Shown: positions 33,788-42,918, counted from the first letter of the stretch. The stretch: DNA of 64,000 bases from Rhodanobacter sp. OK091 (GCF_900142825.1 NZ_FRCH01000004.1:186001-250000), one strand, 5' to 3'. Translations and numbers: made by a program. Notes: a model not told the origin generated them from the sequence alone.

Positions 33788-34969
33788 ATGAGCAACGTAG
33801 ACAAGCCGAACGAGCCCGCCGCGCCCGAGGGCGCCCGTCCCGACCGCGCGACGATGGATGCCGCGCCGGTCGATCCGTCGTCGACCCGCCCGGCACGGGC
33901 TGCGACCCCGAAGCCCGCGCCGCGACCGCACGGTGGCGGCAGTCTGGCACTGGCGGTGTTGTTATCGCTGATCGCACTAGGGGTTGCCGGTTACGTCGGC
34001 TGGCAGCAATTTGTTCAGACGCAGAGCGTCCATGCATTCATGCTGACAGCAATGGATCTGAATACACGCGTCGGTGGTCTGGAAACCAGCTTGGCCGGCG
34101 TCAACAGTGAACGCAGCAGCCTCAATCAGCGCCTCAGCGACGCGGCAGCGGTCAACCGTTCGCTACGCGAGGAACTGCTCGGCCAGGCCGAGCGCACACG
34201 CAATCTCGAAGACGCGGTGGCGAAGCTGGCCGAGAAGAGCCTGTCCGGTCACGACGCGATGCTGCTGGACGAAACCGAATCGCTGCTGCGCATGGCCAGC
34301 GAACGCTACACCCTGTTCCACGATGCACAGGGCGCCGCCGCCGCGTATGCGCTGGCCGACCAGACCCTGGCCGCGGTCAACGATGCCGCGTTCAGCGGGC
34401 TGCGCCAAAGTATCGGCGCCGAACGCGAGGCCCTGGCAAAAAGTCAGCCGGCCACTCAGGCCAGCGCGCTGCAGCAGTTGGTCGAGCTGCGCGGCGCCCT
34501 CGACAGCCTGCCGCTGAAACCGCTCAATTCGCCGGATACGGCACAGGCACAGGACGCGTGGTCGCGCATCGGTCGTGCGTTGGCCAGTGTGGTCAGCGTG
34601 CAGCGCGACAACGGCGCGCCGCTTTCGGTGGCCGATGCGCGCTTCGCACGTGAACTGGCGGCGCTCGATCTGGCCCAGGCGCAGGCCGCGTTGCTGGCCT
34701 ACGAAAGCAAGGACTATGCAGCCGCACTGCAGCGCGTGGACAGCAGCTTGTCGGCCCAGTTCGACGGCACTGCGCCCGCGGTGCAGCAGGCGCACCGGAC
34801 GCTCGCCGAACTGGCCAGGCAGCTACCGACCAGTTCACCGGTGCAGCTTGGCGCCGCACTGACCGAACTGCGCAACCTGCGCGCCGTGCATGCGCTCAGC
34901 CCGGCCACGGCCAGCGCCGCACCGGCCACGGCAAGCAGCGCTGCGCGGGCGGGCGGAGCCCGGCCATGA
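33788..34969 (+). CDS. hemX: HemX family membrane protein
   Basis: A 393-residue protein: a Pro/Ala/Arg-rich cytoplasmic tail (1-50), one membrane helix (LALAVLLSLIALGVAGYVGW), then a long coiled-coil and helical periplasmic part with ETSLAGVNSERSSLNQRL and LDETESLLRMASERY, the core of the HemX family. It is often annotated as uroporphyrinogen-III methyltransferase but has no SAM-binding or methylase motif. Its role, with HemY, is structural or regulatory in haem synthesis. Its stop overlaps the hemY ATG by 4 nt. Confidence 0.92.
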   Translation: MSNVDKPNEPAAPEGARPDRATMDAAPVDPSSTRPARAATPKPAPRPHGGGSLALAVLLSLIALGVAGYVGWQQFVQTQSVHAFMLTAMDLNTRVGGLETSLAGVNSERSSLNQRLSDAAAVNRSLREELLGQAERTRNLEDAVAKLAEKSLSGHDAMLLDETESLLRMASERYTLFHDAQGAAAAYALADQTLAAVNDAAFSGLRQSIGAEREALAKSQPATQASALQQLVELRGALDSLPLKPLNSPDTAQAQDAWSRIGRALASVVSVQRDNGAPLSVADARFARELAALDLAQAQAALLAYESKDYAAALQRVDSSLSAQFDGTAPAVQQAHRTLAELARQLPTSSPVQLGAALTELRNLRAVHALSPATASAAPATASSAARAGGARP

Positions 34970-36222
34970 AGGTGTGGCGCTGGATCCTGCTGCTGGTGAT
35001 CGTCGCTGCGCTGGCCGCGTTCGGCTGGCACTGGGTAGCGGACGATCCCGGCTATGTGCTGCTGCGCCTGCGCGGGTGGCGGGTCGAAACCACGCTGGTT
35101 GCGGCGGTTCTGATCCTGCTGGTGGCATGGGCACTGCTTGTCGCGTCGTGGCGTCTGCTGCGCTGGCCGTTCGGCGCGTTCTCGCGCCGGCATCGGCGGC
35201 TCAGCCAACAGCGCATGGGCGCTGGCCTGATCGCGTTGATCGAAGGTCGCCACGGCGACGCCGAGCGAGATCTCAATCGCGCTTCGCGTCTGGACAGCTT
35301 GCGCGGACCGGCCCTGCTGGCTGCCGCCGAAGCCGCCTCGCGCCGCGGCGAACACGGTCGCGCGCTGGAAGCCTTGAACCAGGCATCGCAGTCCGCGCCA
35401 CAGGCTGCCCGCGTGCTGCGTGCCCGCCTGCTGCGTCGCGAAGGCAAGCCGGCCGAAGCGCTGGCGTTGCTGACCCCCGAGTCCGACAAGGGCACGTTGA
35501 CGCCGGGTGGCTGGCGCGAGTTGGCGCTGGCGGCATTGGCCCAAGGCGATATCCGGCGTGCCCGCGAAGCGCTGGATCCCTTGCAGAAGAGCGGCGCACT
35601 CGGCAGCCGCGCCTACGCCGCACTGGAAGCCAGCGTGCTCACCGCGACGATCAACGCCGCGCCCGATGGTGCCAGCCTCAACACGCTGTGGTCGCAGCTG
35701 CCGAAGGCGCAGCGCCGGGTGCCCGCGGTGATCGACGCGTACGCCCGCCGCGCGGCCTCGTTCGGCCTGACCCTGCCGGCGATGGATGAGGTCGAGTCGG
35801 CGCTGCGCCGAGAGTGGTCGCCGTTGCTGATCGAAACCTACGGCACGCTGGCTGGCGACGACATCGAAGCGCGCCTGCGTCGCGCCGAAAGCTGGCTCGA
35901 TGCACATCCGAACGACGCCAATTTGCTGCTCACGTTGGGTCGCATGTGCGTGCGGCTCAAGCTGTGGGGCAAGGCACGCCAACACCTCGAACGCTCGCTC
36001 GCGCTGACGCCGAGCATGGCTGCATGGGAAGCGCTGGGCGATACATTTGCCGGACAAGGCGATGCGGAACAGGCGCAACGCTGCTATCGCAATGCGTTGG
36101 CCTTCGGTCGCGGCGGGGTGATCACCCCGTTGGCGCAGCGCGCGCAAGCCGGCCAACCCGACACGCAGCCCATCGCGATCGAGGAGCGCGACCAGCATGG
36201 TGTGCCGCGGTTGCGTGGGTAG
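34966..36222 (+). CDS. hemY: HemY family TPR membrane protein
   Basis: A 418-residue protein: two N-terminal membrane helices (about 4-22 and 40-60) flanking the DDPGYVLLRLRGW motif of the HemY N-terminal domain, then tetratricopeptide-type helical repeats to the C-terminus (for example ALEALNQASQSAPQAARVLRA). This is the proteobacterial HemY of the hemCDXY operon, not protoporphyrinogen oxidase. Its function in haem synthesis is unsettled. ATGA overlap with hemX shows co-translation. Nothing recognisable lies in the 160 bp after it. Confidence 0.94.
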   Translation: MKVWRWILLLVIVAALAAFGWHWVADDPGYVLLRLRGWRVETTLVAAVLILLVAWALLVASWRLLRWPFGAFSRRHRRLSQQRMGAGLIALIEGRHGDAERDLNRASRLDSLRGPALLAAAEAASRRGEHGRALEALNQASQSAPQAARVLRARLLRREGKPAEALALLTPESDKGTLTPGGWRELALAALAQGDIRRAREALDPLQKSGALGSRAYAALEASVLTATINAAPDGASLNTLWSQLPKAQRRVPAVIDAYARRAASFGLTLPAMDEVESALRREWSPLLIETYGTLAGDDIEARLRRAESWLDAHPNDANLLLTLGRMCVRLKLWGKARQHLERSLALTPSMAAWEALGDTFAGQGDAEQAQRCYRNALAFGRGGVITPLAQRAQAGQPDTQPIAIEERDQHGVPRLRG

Positions 36223-36382
36223 GCTCAGCTTGAGGTGTCATAGCGCCACCGCTGCATCTGCTTCCGATCCTCCGTTGACAATCCATGTGGGTGCTCCGAC
36301 AGTGGCGACGTGCCTCGGCTGAGATGGCGCGATAGGGCGATGCTTCCATCTCACGACCCGACCAACGGAAGGAGACGGCAAG

Positions 36383-37282
36383 ATGAGAGACGTACATCCG
36401 CGCATCCTCGCGATAGGTTTCGCGATGCTGCTGATTCTCTGCAGCAACGCAACGGCAGCGGCCGACACCCAAAGTCCGGCCGCGACGTCGAGTAGAACCG
36501 CGTTGAACGCCGCATGGGCGCAGGTGCTGGATGAACATGTTCCGCTCATCGGGCGTCAGCAGGCGTTGTCGCAGATCGAGCAGGAAGCACAGACTGGCGA
36601 CCAACATGACTTGTACCTTCTCGGCTCTCTTTACTATATGGGGCGGCGTGCATCCGGATCACTCGTGCAGCAGGATCTGGATAAGGCCAGCCTTTACCTG
36701 AGCAACGCCGCCATGCATGGCAGTGTCCTGGGGATGGCCAAGACGGCTGAGATCAAGTTCGCTACGCATCAATATCGTGAGGCGATGAATTGGGCCCAGA
36801 TATACGGCCACTACGCACTGCTGCTGCCGAAGAACGGCCGCCCGCATGACGGCTACGCGGCAGAGCTGGTGCAGCGGATCCTCGACAAGCTGGGAAGATC
36901 GGCGATACCTGAGATCATGCGCGACGTGGACAGTTTCATCGCCTTGCATGACGCAGAAATCCGGGCGGGCACCGAAAGCAAGTTCACGGGGGAGAACCTT
37001 CACCCCTTTCCGAAAGCCAAGGCGTACGTCGCGCCAGATGCCCGCTTCGCGCCGCGCGCCGGTTTTGCCGATTATTTGATCGCGTTCAAGCCCGATGGAT
37101 CGGTGGCCAACGTCTTCCTGCTCGACGCTGTTCCCGATCCAACGCTGGGTCGGACCTTGCGCGAATACGCTATGGAAATGGCGATAGCTCCTGCCGAGGG
37201 CAGCGCCGGAAACGCGTTGCGCTACGCGTGGATGCCGGTAACGTACGACGACGGACGGTATCGCGTTACTCCTGCGCGTTGA
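36383..37282 (+). CDS. Secreted Sel1-like repeat protein
   Basis: A 299-residue protein with a signal peptide (ending ATAAA/DTQ). The middle region (about 70-150) has paired helices DLYLLGSLYYMGRR and ASLYLSNAAMHGSVLGM of Sel1/TPR type; the C-terminal 90 residues include DYLIAFKPDGSVANVFLLDAVPDPTLGRTLREY, which resembles a TonB C-terminal fold used in periplasmic proteins. It has a very strong GGAAGGAG before ATG 36383. It is flanked by 160 bp upstream and the convergent uvrD downstream, so it is probably transcribed alone. Function unknown. Confidence 0.8.
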   Translation: MRDVHPRILAIGFAMLLILCSNATAAADTQSPAATSSRTALNAAWAQVLDEHVPLIGRQQALSQIEQEAQTGDQHDLYLLGSLYYMGRRASGSLVQQDLDKASLYLSNAAMHGSVLGMAKTAEIKFATHQYREAMNWAQIYGHYALLLPKNGRPHDGYAAELVQRILDKLGRSAIPEIMRDVDSFIALHDAEIRAGTESKFTGENLHPFPKAKAYVAPDARFAPRAGFADYLIAFKPDGSVANVFLLDAVPDPTLGRTLREYAMEMAIAPAEGSAGNALRYAWMPVTYDDGRYRVTPAR

Positions 37283-37365
37283 TCCCCATTCCCGATTCCC
37301 GGAGCGCGTCGGAATTTTCGTGGGAATGAGCCGCTCGATTCTTCGGCCAACCAGCCAACGCAGAC

Positions 37366-39543
37366 TTAAAGCGGCGTCAGATTCGCATACGCCGCCACCA
37401 GCCATTTGCTGCCAGCCGCTTCGAAGTTAACTTGCAGCCGCGTGTGCGCTCCGCTGCCTTCGGCGCTGATCACCACGCCTTCGCCGAAGCTGGGATGACT
37501 GACCCGCTGGCCCAGCTTCACCGGCAGGGTTTCTTCCAGCGACGGCGATATTTCGATGGAGCGACCGGCGTAGAGCGGGCGGGTGACCTGCACGCGCGGG
37601 CGTACTTCGTCGATCAATTCGGGCGGCATTTCGCCGAGGAAGCGCGATGGTCGCGCCAGCATCTCGGTGCCGTGCATGCGCCGCGATTCGGCATGGGTGA
37701 CGATGAGCTTTTCGCGGGCGCGGGTAATGCCGACGTAGGCGAGCCGGCGCTCTTCTTCCAGCCGTCCCTCGTCGTCGACCGAGCGTTGGCTGGGGAACAG
37801 ACCTTCCTCCATACCGACCAGGAACACCACCGGAAATTCCAGTCCCTTGGCCGAATGCAGTGTCATCAGCTGCACGCAGTCGTCCCATGCCTCGCCCTGG
37901 TTATCGCCCGCTTCCAGGGCGGCATGCGACAGGAAGGCCGACAATTCGCCGAGGCCGGCGTCGATGTCCTCGGCGGTGCGCTCGAAGCGGCTGGCGACGT
38001 TGACCAGTTCGTCCAGGTTCTCCACCCGCGACTCGGCATTGCCGCGCGAGTCCTTCTCGTAGAAGTCGCGCAGGCCGGTATGGGTGATCGCGTGGTCGAT
38101 CTGTTCGGCGAGGTTCAATGAAGAAAAAGTCCTGGCCATCTCATCGATCAACGTAAGGAACGCCTTCACCGCATTCTTCGCGCGGCCGGCCAGCTCGCTG
38201 CCGCTGCTCAGCTCGGACAGCACGGCCTCCCACATCGAGGTGTTCTCGCTGCGCGCGCTGCGACGCAGCGCATCCAGCGTGCGATCGCCGATGCCGCGCG
38301 GCGGCGTGTTCACGGCGCGCTCGAACGCCGCGTCGTCATGGCGATTCGCGGTAAGCCGCAGATAGGCCAGCGCATCCTTGACCTCGGCGCGGTCGAAGAA
38401 GCGCTGACCGCCGTAGACGCGGTACTTGATGTTGCGCTGGGTCAGCTGTTCTTCGAAGTTGCGTGATTGCGCGTTCGAGCGATACAGGATCGCGCAATCC
38501 TTCGCGTAGCCGTGCTCGCTGATGTATTCGCGAATGCGCTCGATCACGAAACGCGCCTCGTCCTGCTCGTTGTACGCGGCGTACAGCGCGATGCGCTCGC
38601 CGTCCTCGCCCGCCGTCCACAGCTGCTTGCCGAGACGGCTGCCGTTGCGCTGGATCACGCTGTTGGCGACCTTCAGGATGGTCGAGGTGGAGCGGTAGTT
38701 CTGTTCCAGCTTGATCGTGCGGGCACCCGGGAAGTCGCGCAGGAACTGCTGCACGTTCTCCACTTTCGCGCCGCGCCAGCCGTAGATCGCCTGATCGTCG
38801 TCGCCGACCACGAAGACCTGGCCGGTCGCGCCGGCGAGCACGCGGATCCACGCGTACTGCAGCGTGTTGGTGTCCTGGAATTCGTCGATCAGCAGGTAGC
38901 GCCAGCGCTGCTGGTAGTACTCCAGCACGGCGGGATTCTTCAGCCATAGCTCGTGCGCGCGCAGCAGCAGCTCGGCGAAATCGACCAGGCCGGCGCGGCG
39001 ACAGGCGTCCTCATAGGCTTTGTAGATGTTTACAAACGTATGCGTGACCGGATGATCGCGATGCTCGATGCTGTCCGGCCGTTTGCCCTCGTCCTTCCAG
39101 TTGTTGATCTGCCAGCTGGCTTGCCGCGGCGGAAATTTCGCATCGTCCAGCCCCAGCCCGGCCACCACCCGCTTGACTAGGCGCAGCTGGTCGTCGGCGT
39201 CGAGGATCTGGAAGGTTTCCGGCAGGCCCGCCTCGCGCCAGTGTCGGCGCAACAGGCGATGCGCGATGCCGTGAAAGGTGCCGACGGTGAGACCCTGAGT
39301 GCCACCGGGAATCAGCGCTTCCAGCCGCGCGCGCATTTCGCCGGCAGCCTTGTTGGTGAAAGTGACGGCGAGAACGGCCCACGGCGGCACCCGTTCGGCC
39401 TGGGTCAGCCAGCCGATGCGGTGAGTGAGCACGCGGGTCTTCCCGGAACCGGCGCCGGCCAGCACCAAGTAGTGGCCGGGCGGGGCGCAGACGGCTTCGC
39501 GCTGGGCTTCGTTGAGCGGGTCGATCAGGTACGAGACATCCAT
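37366..39543 (-). CDS. uvrD: DNA helicase II
   Basis: A 725-residue superfamily 1A 3'-5' helicase for mismatch and nucleotide-excision repair. Walker A AGAGSGKTRVL, motif Ia TFTNKAA, motif II DEFQDTN, motif III GDDDQAIYGWRGA, motif IV EQNYRS, motif V TLHSAKGLEFPVVF and motif VI VGITRAR are all present; the C-terminal Tudor-like domain (VKLGQRVSHPSFGEGVV) is the UvrD/PcrA type. ATG 39543 matches the family (MDVSYLIDPLNEAQREAV). TACAAT lies 7 nt before it, without Shine-Dalgarno. Confidence 0.96.
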   Translation of the reverse strand: MDVSYLIDPLNEAQREAVCAPPGHYLVLAGAGSGKTRVLTHRIGWLTQAERVPPWAVLAVTFTNKAAGEMRARLEALIPGGTQGLTVGTFHGIAHRLLRRHWREAGLPETFQILDADDQLRLVKRVVAGLGLDDAKFPPRQASWQINNWKDEGKRPDSIEHRDHPVTHTFVNIYKAYEDACRRAGLVDFAELLLRAHELWLKNPAVLEYYQQRWRYLLIDEFQDTNTLQYAWIRVLAGATGQVFVVGDDDQAIYGWRGAKVENVQQFLRDFPGARTIKLEQNYRSTSTILKVANSVIQRNGSRLGKQLWTAGEDGERIALYAAYNEQDEARFVIERIREYISEHGYAKDCAILYRSNAQSRNFEEQLTQRNIKYRVYGGQRFFDRAEVKDALAYLRLTANRHDDAAFERAVNTPPRGIGDRTLDALRRSARSENTSMWEAVLSELSSGSELAGRAKNAVKAFLTLIDEMARTFSSLNLAEQIDHAITHTGLRDFYEKDSRGNAESRVENLDELVNVASRFERTAEDIDAGLGELSAFLSHAALEAGDNQGEAWDDCVQLMTLHSAKGLEFPVVFLVGMEEGLFPSQRSVDDEGRLEEERRLAYVGITRAREKLIVTHAESRRMHGTEMLARPSRFLGEMPPELIDEVRPRVQVTRPLYAGRSIEISPSLEETLPVKLGQRVSHPSFGEGVVISAEGSGAHTRLQVNFEAAGSKWLVAAYANLTPL

Positions 39544-39550
39544 CGCGTCA

Positions 39551-39556
39551 ATTGTA
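39551..39556 (-). promoter_or_regulatory. TANNNT box 7 nt upstream of uvrD ATG
   Basis: TACAAT on the minus strand, 7 nt to ATG 39543. No good -35. It sits immediately after the terminator of the upstream gene, so uvrD needs its own promoter. Confidence 0.45.
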
Positions 39557-39570
39557 GCGGGCCGCAAACG

Positions 39571-39596
39571 AAAACCGCCGCGGAGGCGGCGGTTTT
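39571..39596. terminator. Bidirectional intrinsic terminator between uvrD and the small membrane protein gene
   Basis: AAAACCGCCGC / GCGGCGGTTTT form an 11-bp perfect stem with loop GGAG; U-tracts exist in either direction. On the minus strand it ends the message of the 72-residue membrane protein gene. Confidence 0.85.
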
Positions 39597-39615
39597 CTGG
39601 GGGTTTCGGTGTGGC

Positions 39616-39834
39616 TCAACCCTTTTTCATGAAGCCGCCGAGCGTCAGCAGGCCACCGACCGCGATGCCGGCGATGCCGATCCATTGAGGGACGCCCTTG
39701 TCATGAGTGGCGGTTATTTTGGCCGAGCCGACTTGCAGCAGCGTATCGGTGTCCTGATAACTGGCGTGGCCGGAGACGACCCAGATGCCGGCCACCAGCA
39801 AGATGATGCCGACGATGATCAGTCCTGCGCGCAT
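39616..39834 (-). CDS. Small two-helix membrane protein (DUF3185-like)
   Basis: A 72-residue protein with helices at about 4-20 and 50-66, the connecting loop ASYQDTDTLLQVGSAKITATHDKGVP, and a C-terminal MKKG. The pattern resembles DUF3185. AAGGGGAAA before ATG 39834 is a strong ribosome-binding site, and an intrinsic terminator follows, so it is probably a single-gene unit. The function is unknown. Confidence 0.82.
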   Translation of the reverse strand: MRAGLIIVGIILLVAGIWVVSGHASYQDTDTLLQVGSAKITATHDKGVPQWIGIAGIAVGGLLTLGGFMKKG

Positions 39835-39932
39835 GGATGTTTCCCCTTGGTGGATGTGGCTCGAGGGTTTGAGTATGCCGACTGTCGATGTGCACAAAAA
39901 GTACAGGCCAAAATGCAGGCCGGACGGCGGGC

Positions 39933-40060
39933 AAAAAAAGGCCCTGAAGGTTAGGGGGAACCTTCAGGGCCGGGCGGACGCGAGGGACCCAGGGGAGAGG
40001 TTCGCGTCCGTGGCGGCTCAGGGAGGTGAGCCAGCCATGGATGCCGTTGCGTGCATCCGA
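39933..40060 (-). ncRNA. sX13-like small RNA, four hairpins with C-rich loops, downstream of polA
   Basis: Read on the minus strand: hairpin GGATGC/GCATCC (40039-40058); hairpin GGCTCA CCTCCC TGAGCC (40015-40032); hairpin GGACGCGA/TCGCGTCC with loop containing CCTCTCCCC (39976-40009); and hairpin GGCCCTGAAGGTT/AACCTTCAGGGCC with loop CCCCCT (39940-39971), followed by seven T. The last is a strong intrinsic terminator. A promoter (-35 40089-40094, -10 40066-40071) places the start at the first hairpin, giving about 125 nt. Loops with CCUCCC and CCCCC can pair with Shine-Dalgarno sequences. From memory, Xanthomonas sX13 (about 115 nt, C-rich loops, next to polA) matches in position and form. 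No open reading frame is credible. Confidence 0.8.
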
Positions 40061-40065
40061 TGACT

Positions 40066-40094
40066 TTGATGCGGATTCGGCGGGAAAGTTTCAA
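40066..40094 (-). promoter_or_regulatory. Promoter of the polA-adjacent sRNA
   Basis: Minus strand: -35 TTGAAA (40089-40094), 17-bp spacer, -10 CATCAA (40066-40071, weak), predicted start 40058-40060, exactly at the first hairpin. An AT-rich tract (AATAAATTTTTTT, about 40103-40115) precedes it and may act as an UP element. Confidence 0.55.
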
Positions 40095-40164
40095 GTTCCG
40101 GCAAAAAAATTTATTGCGGGTTCATCTGACGGAAACTTAACGCGTAATGGGGCGAACAGCGGCC

Positions 40165-42918
40165 TCAGTGCGCTTCGTCCCAATTCGCGCCCACACCGAC
40201 ATCGACCAGCAGCGGCACCGCCAGTTCCGCGGCGCCGGACATTCGTTCGATCACCGCGGCGCGCACTTCGTCGATCGCGTCCGCACGCACCTCGAACACC
40301 AGTTCATCGTGCACCTGCATCAGCATGTGGGCGTCGTCGCGACCCTTCAGCCAGCCGGCCACCGCGATCATCGCGCGCTTGATGATGTCGGCCGCGCTGC
40401 CTTGCATCGGTGCGTTCACCGCAGCGCGCTCGGCGCCCTGGCGTAGGCCTTGATTGCGCGAGGTGAGGTTTTCCAGGTACAGCCGGCGGCCGAAGATGGT
40501 TTCGACATAGCCGTCGCGATGGGCCTGTTCGCGCGTGGCATCCATGAATGCGCGCACGCCGGGATAGCGCGAGAAATAGCGGCCCATGTAATCGCCCGCC
40601 TCGCCACGGTCGACGCCGAGCTGACGCGCCAGCCCGAAGGCGCTCATGCCGTACATCAGGCCGAAGTTGATCGCCTTGGCGGCGCGGCGCTGGTTGGTGG
40701 TGATGTCTTCCGGCGGCACGCCGAACACTTCCGCGGCGGTGGCGCGATGCACGTCGCCGCCGGCATGGAACGCGCGCAGCAGGCCTTCGTCGCCGGACAG
40801 ATGAGCCATGATGCGCAGCTCGATCTGCGAATAGTCCGCCGCGAGAATTTTCCATCCCGGCGGTGCGATGAACGCCTGACGGATGCGCCGGCCTTCTTCG
40901 GTGCGTACCGGGATGTTCTGCAGGTTCGGATCGGACGAGGAGATCCGCCCCGTCGCCACCGAGCCCTGGTGATAGCTGGTGTGCACGCGGCCGGTGCGTG
41001 GATTGACGATGCCCGACAGCTTGTCGGTGTAGGTCGAGCGCAGCTTGGCCAGGCCGCGGTAGTCGAGGATCATCCGCGGCAGTTCGTGCGTATCGGCGAT
41101 GGCTTCCAGCGCTTCCTCGTTGGTGGATGGCTGACCGGTCGGCGTCTTCAGTTTCGCCTGCAGGCCGAGCTCGTCGAACAGCACCGCCTGCAACTGCTTG
41201 GGCGAATCGAGGTTGAATTCGTGCCCGGCCAGTAGGTACGACTGCTGCTGCAGTTCCAGCATGCGCTTGCCCAGTTGCTGGCTCTGCCGGCGCAATTCGT
41301 CGCCGTCGATCAGCACGCCGCGCTGCTCCATTCCGGCCAGCACCGGCACCAGCGGGATCTCGATGTCCTCGTAGACCTTGCGCAACGCCGGCACACCCTC
41401 GAGCTTGGGCCATAGCGCAAGGTGCAGGCGCAAGGTGATGTCGGCGTCCTCGGCGGCGTAGCGGCAGGCGGTATCCAGATCCACCTGCGAGAACGAGATC
41501 TGCTTGGCGCCCTTGCCGGCGACTTGCTCGTACTTGACCGTCTCGTAGCCCAGGTACTTCTTCGCCAGCGAGTCCATGTCGTGGCGCGTGGCGGTGGCGT
41601 TCCACACGTAGGATTCAAGCATCGAGTCGTGCTTCAAGCCCTGCACGACGATGCCGTAGTTCGACAAGATGTTGATGTCGTATTTCGCGTGCTGGCCGAG
41701 TTTCGGGCGGGTCGGATCCTCGAAGATCGGCTTCAGCGCGTGCAGCACCGCGTCGCGATCGAGCTGAGGAGGTGCGCCGGGATAATCGTGGCCCAGCGGG
41801 ATGTAACAGGCCTTGCCCGCTTCCACCGCCAAGCTGATGCCGACGATGTCCGCGCGCATCGCGTCGATGCTGGTGGTCTCGGTATCGAACGCGATCAGCT
41901 CCGCCTGCTGCAGTTTTTCCAGCCAGGCGTCGAATTGCGGCTGGGTGGCGACCAGTTCGTACTCGCCGGCGAATGAGAAGTCCGTCGCCGCTGTGGGAGC
42001 GACTTCAGTCGCGATGCTTTCCGTCGTCGCCGGAGCCAGAGCATCGCGACTGAAGTCGCTCCCACCGGTGGATGCCGCGCCATCCAGCTCCTTCAACGCC
42101 GCCTTGAACTCGTAGCGGGTGTACAACTCGCGCAGCTGCGCGGTGTCGGCGTCGCGCTGGGCCAGGTCGGTAGGGCCGAACTCCAGCGGCACGTCGACCT
42201 TGATCGTCACCAGCTCGCGCGACAACGGCAGTCGGGGCAGTGCCTCGCGCAGGCTTTCCCCGATCTTGCCGCCAATCTTGTCGGCGTTCGCGATGACGCC
42301 GTCCAGCGTGCTGTACTCGGCCAGCCACTTGGCGGCGGTCTTGGGCCCGCATTTGGGCACGCCGGGCACGTTGTCGACGGTGTCACCGGTGAGGGCGAGG
42401 AAATCGATGATCTGCTCCGGCCGTACGCCGAATTTCTCCATCACGCCGTCGCTGTCCATCACCGTGTTGCTCATGGTGTTGACCAGGGTGACGTGCGGGC
42501 TCACCAGTTGCGCCATGTCCTTGTCGCCGGTGGACACCAGTACCTCGATGCCCAGCGCCTGGGCCTGCACGGCCAGCGTGCCGATCACGTCATCGGCCTC
42601 CACGCCGGGCACGCGCAGGATAGGAAAGCCGAGCGCGGCGACGATCGCCAGCATCGGCTCGACCTGCGCGCGCAGGTCGTCCGGCATCGGCGGGCGGTGC
42701 GCCTTGTATTGGGCATACAGCGCGTCACGGAAGGTCGGGCCAGGCGCGTCGCTGACGAAAGCCAGATATTCCGGCTTGGCCTTCAGCGTGGCACGCAGCA
42801 TGTTGACCACGCCGAACAGCGCGCCGGTCGGCTCGCCGTGCGCGTTGCTCAAAGGCGGCAACGCATGGAATGCGCGGTACAGGTAGGAGGAGCCGTCGAT
42901 CAGGATTAATTTGGGCAT
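40165..42918 (-). CDS. polA: DNA polymerase I
   Basis: A 917-residue three-domain enzyme for gap filling and Okazaki fragment processing. 5'-nuclease domain (1 to about 280): DGSSYLYRAFHA, STGDKDMAQL, CGPKTAAKWL. Proofreading domain (from about 325): FDTETTSID, GQHAKYD and YAAEDADI, with Exo I-III acidic residues intact. Polymerase domain: motif A DYSQIELRIMAHLSGD, motif B RRAAKAINFGLMYG, motif C VHDELVFEV. Residues about 285-309 (GGSDFSRDALAP..., in the linker) are encoded by a REP palindrome pair. ATG 42918 follows a weak AGGT inside a terminal-inverted-repeat element, which supplies the leader. Confidence 0.98.
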   Translation of the reverse strand: MPKLILIDGSSYLYRAFHALPPLSNAHGEPTGALFGVVNMLRATLKAKPEYLAFVSDAPGPTFRDALYAQYKAHRPPMPDDLRAQVEPMLAIVAALGFPILRVPGVEADDVIGTLAVQAQALGIEVLVSTGDKDMAQLVSPHVTLVNTMSNTVMDSDGVMEKFGVRPEQIIDFLALTGDTVDNVPGVPKCGPKTAAKWLAEYSTLDGVIANADKIGGKIGESLREALPRLPLSRELVTIKVDVPLEFGPTDLAQRDADTAQLRELYTRYEFKAALKELDGAASTGGSDFSRDALAPATTESIATEVAPTAATDFSFAGEYELVATQPQFDAWLEKLQQAELIAFDTETTSIDAMRADIVGISLAVEAGKACYIPLGHDYPGAPPQLDRDAVLHALKPIFEDPTRPKLGQHAKYDINILSNYGIVVQGLKHDSMLESYVWNATATRHDMDSLAKKYLGYETVKYEQVAGKGAKQISFSQVDLDTACRYAAEDADITLRLHLALWPKLEGVPALRKVYEDIEIPLVPVLAGMEQRGVLIDGDELRRQSQQLGKRMLELQQQSYLLAGHEFNLDSPKQLQAVLFDELGLQAKLKTPTGQPSTNEEALEAIADTHELPRMILDYRGLAKLRSTYTDKLSGIVNPRTGRVHTSYHQGSVATGRISSSDPNLQNIPVRTEEGRRIRQAFIAPPGWKILAADYSQIELRIMAHLSGDEGLLRAFHAGGDVHRATAAEVFGVPPEDITTNQRRAAKAINFGLMYGMSAFGLARQLGVDRGEAGDYMGRYFSRYPGVRAFMDATREQAHRDGYVETIFGRRLYLENLTSRNQGLRQGAERAAVNAPMQGSAADIIKRAMIAVAGWLKGRDDAHMLMQVHDELVFEVRADAIDEVRAAVIERMSGAAELAVPLLVDVGVGANWDEAH
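41992..42065. repeat. REP palindrome pair inside the polA reading frame
   Basis: 25-bp perfect arms 41993-42017 and 42041-42065 (GTGGGAGCGACTTCAGTCGC...), 23-nt centre. It is translated in frame as part of polA and encodes the linker between the 5'-nuclease and 3'-5' exonuclease domains. The head TGTGGGAGCG and tail CGATGC match the intergenic REP elements of this window. Confidence 0.88.

Noticed and set aside
33788..34969. hemX as a true uroporphyrinogen-III C-methyltransferase
   Set aside because: The protein is a membrane-anchored coiled coil without SAM-binding or methylase motifs; the enzyme name is a common mis-annotation of this family.
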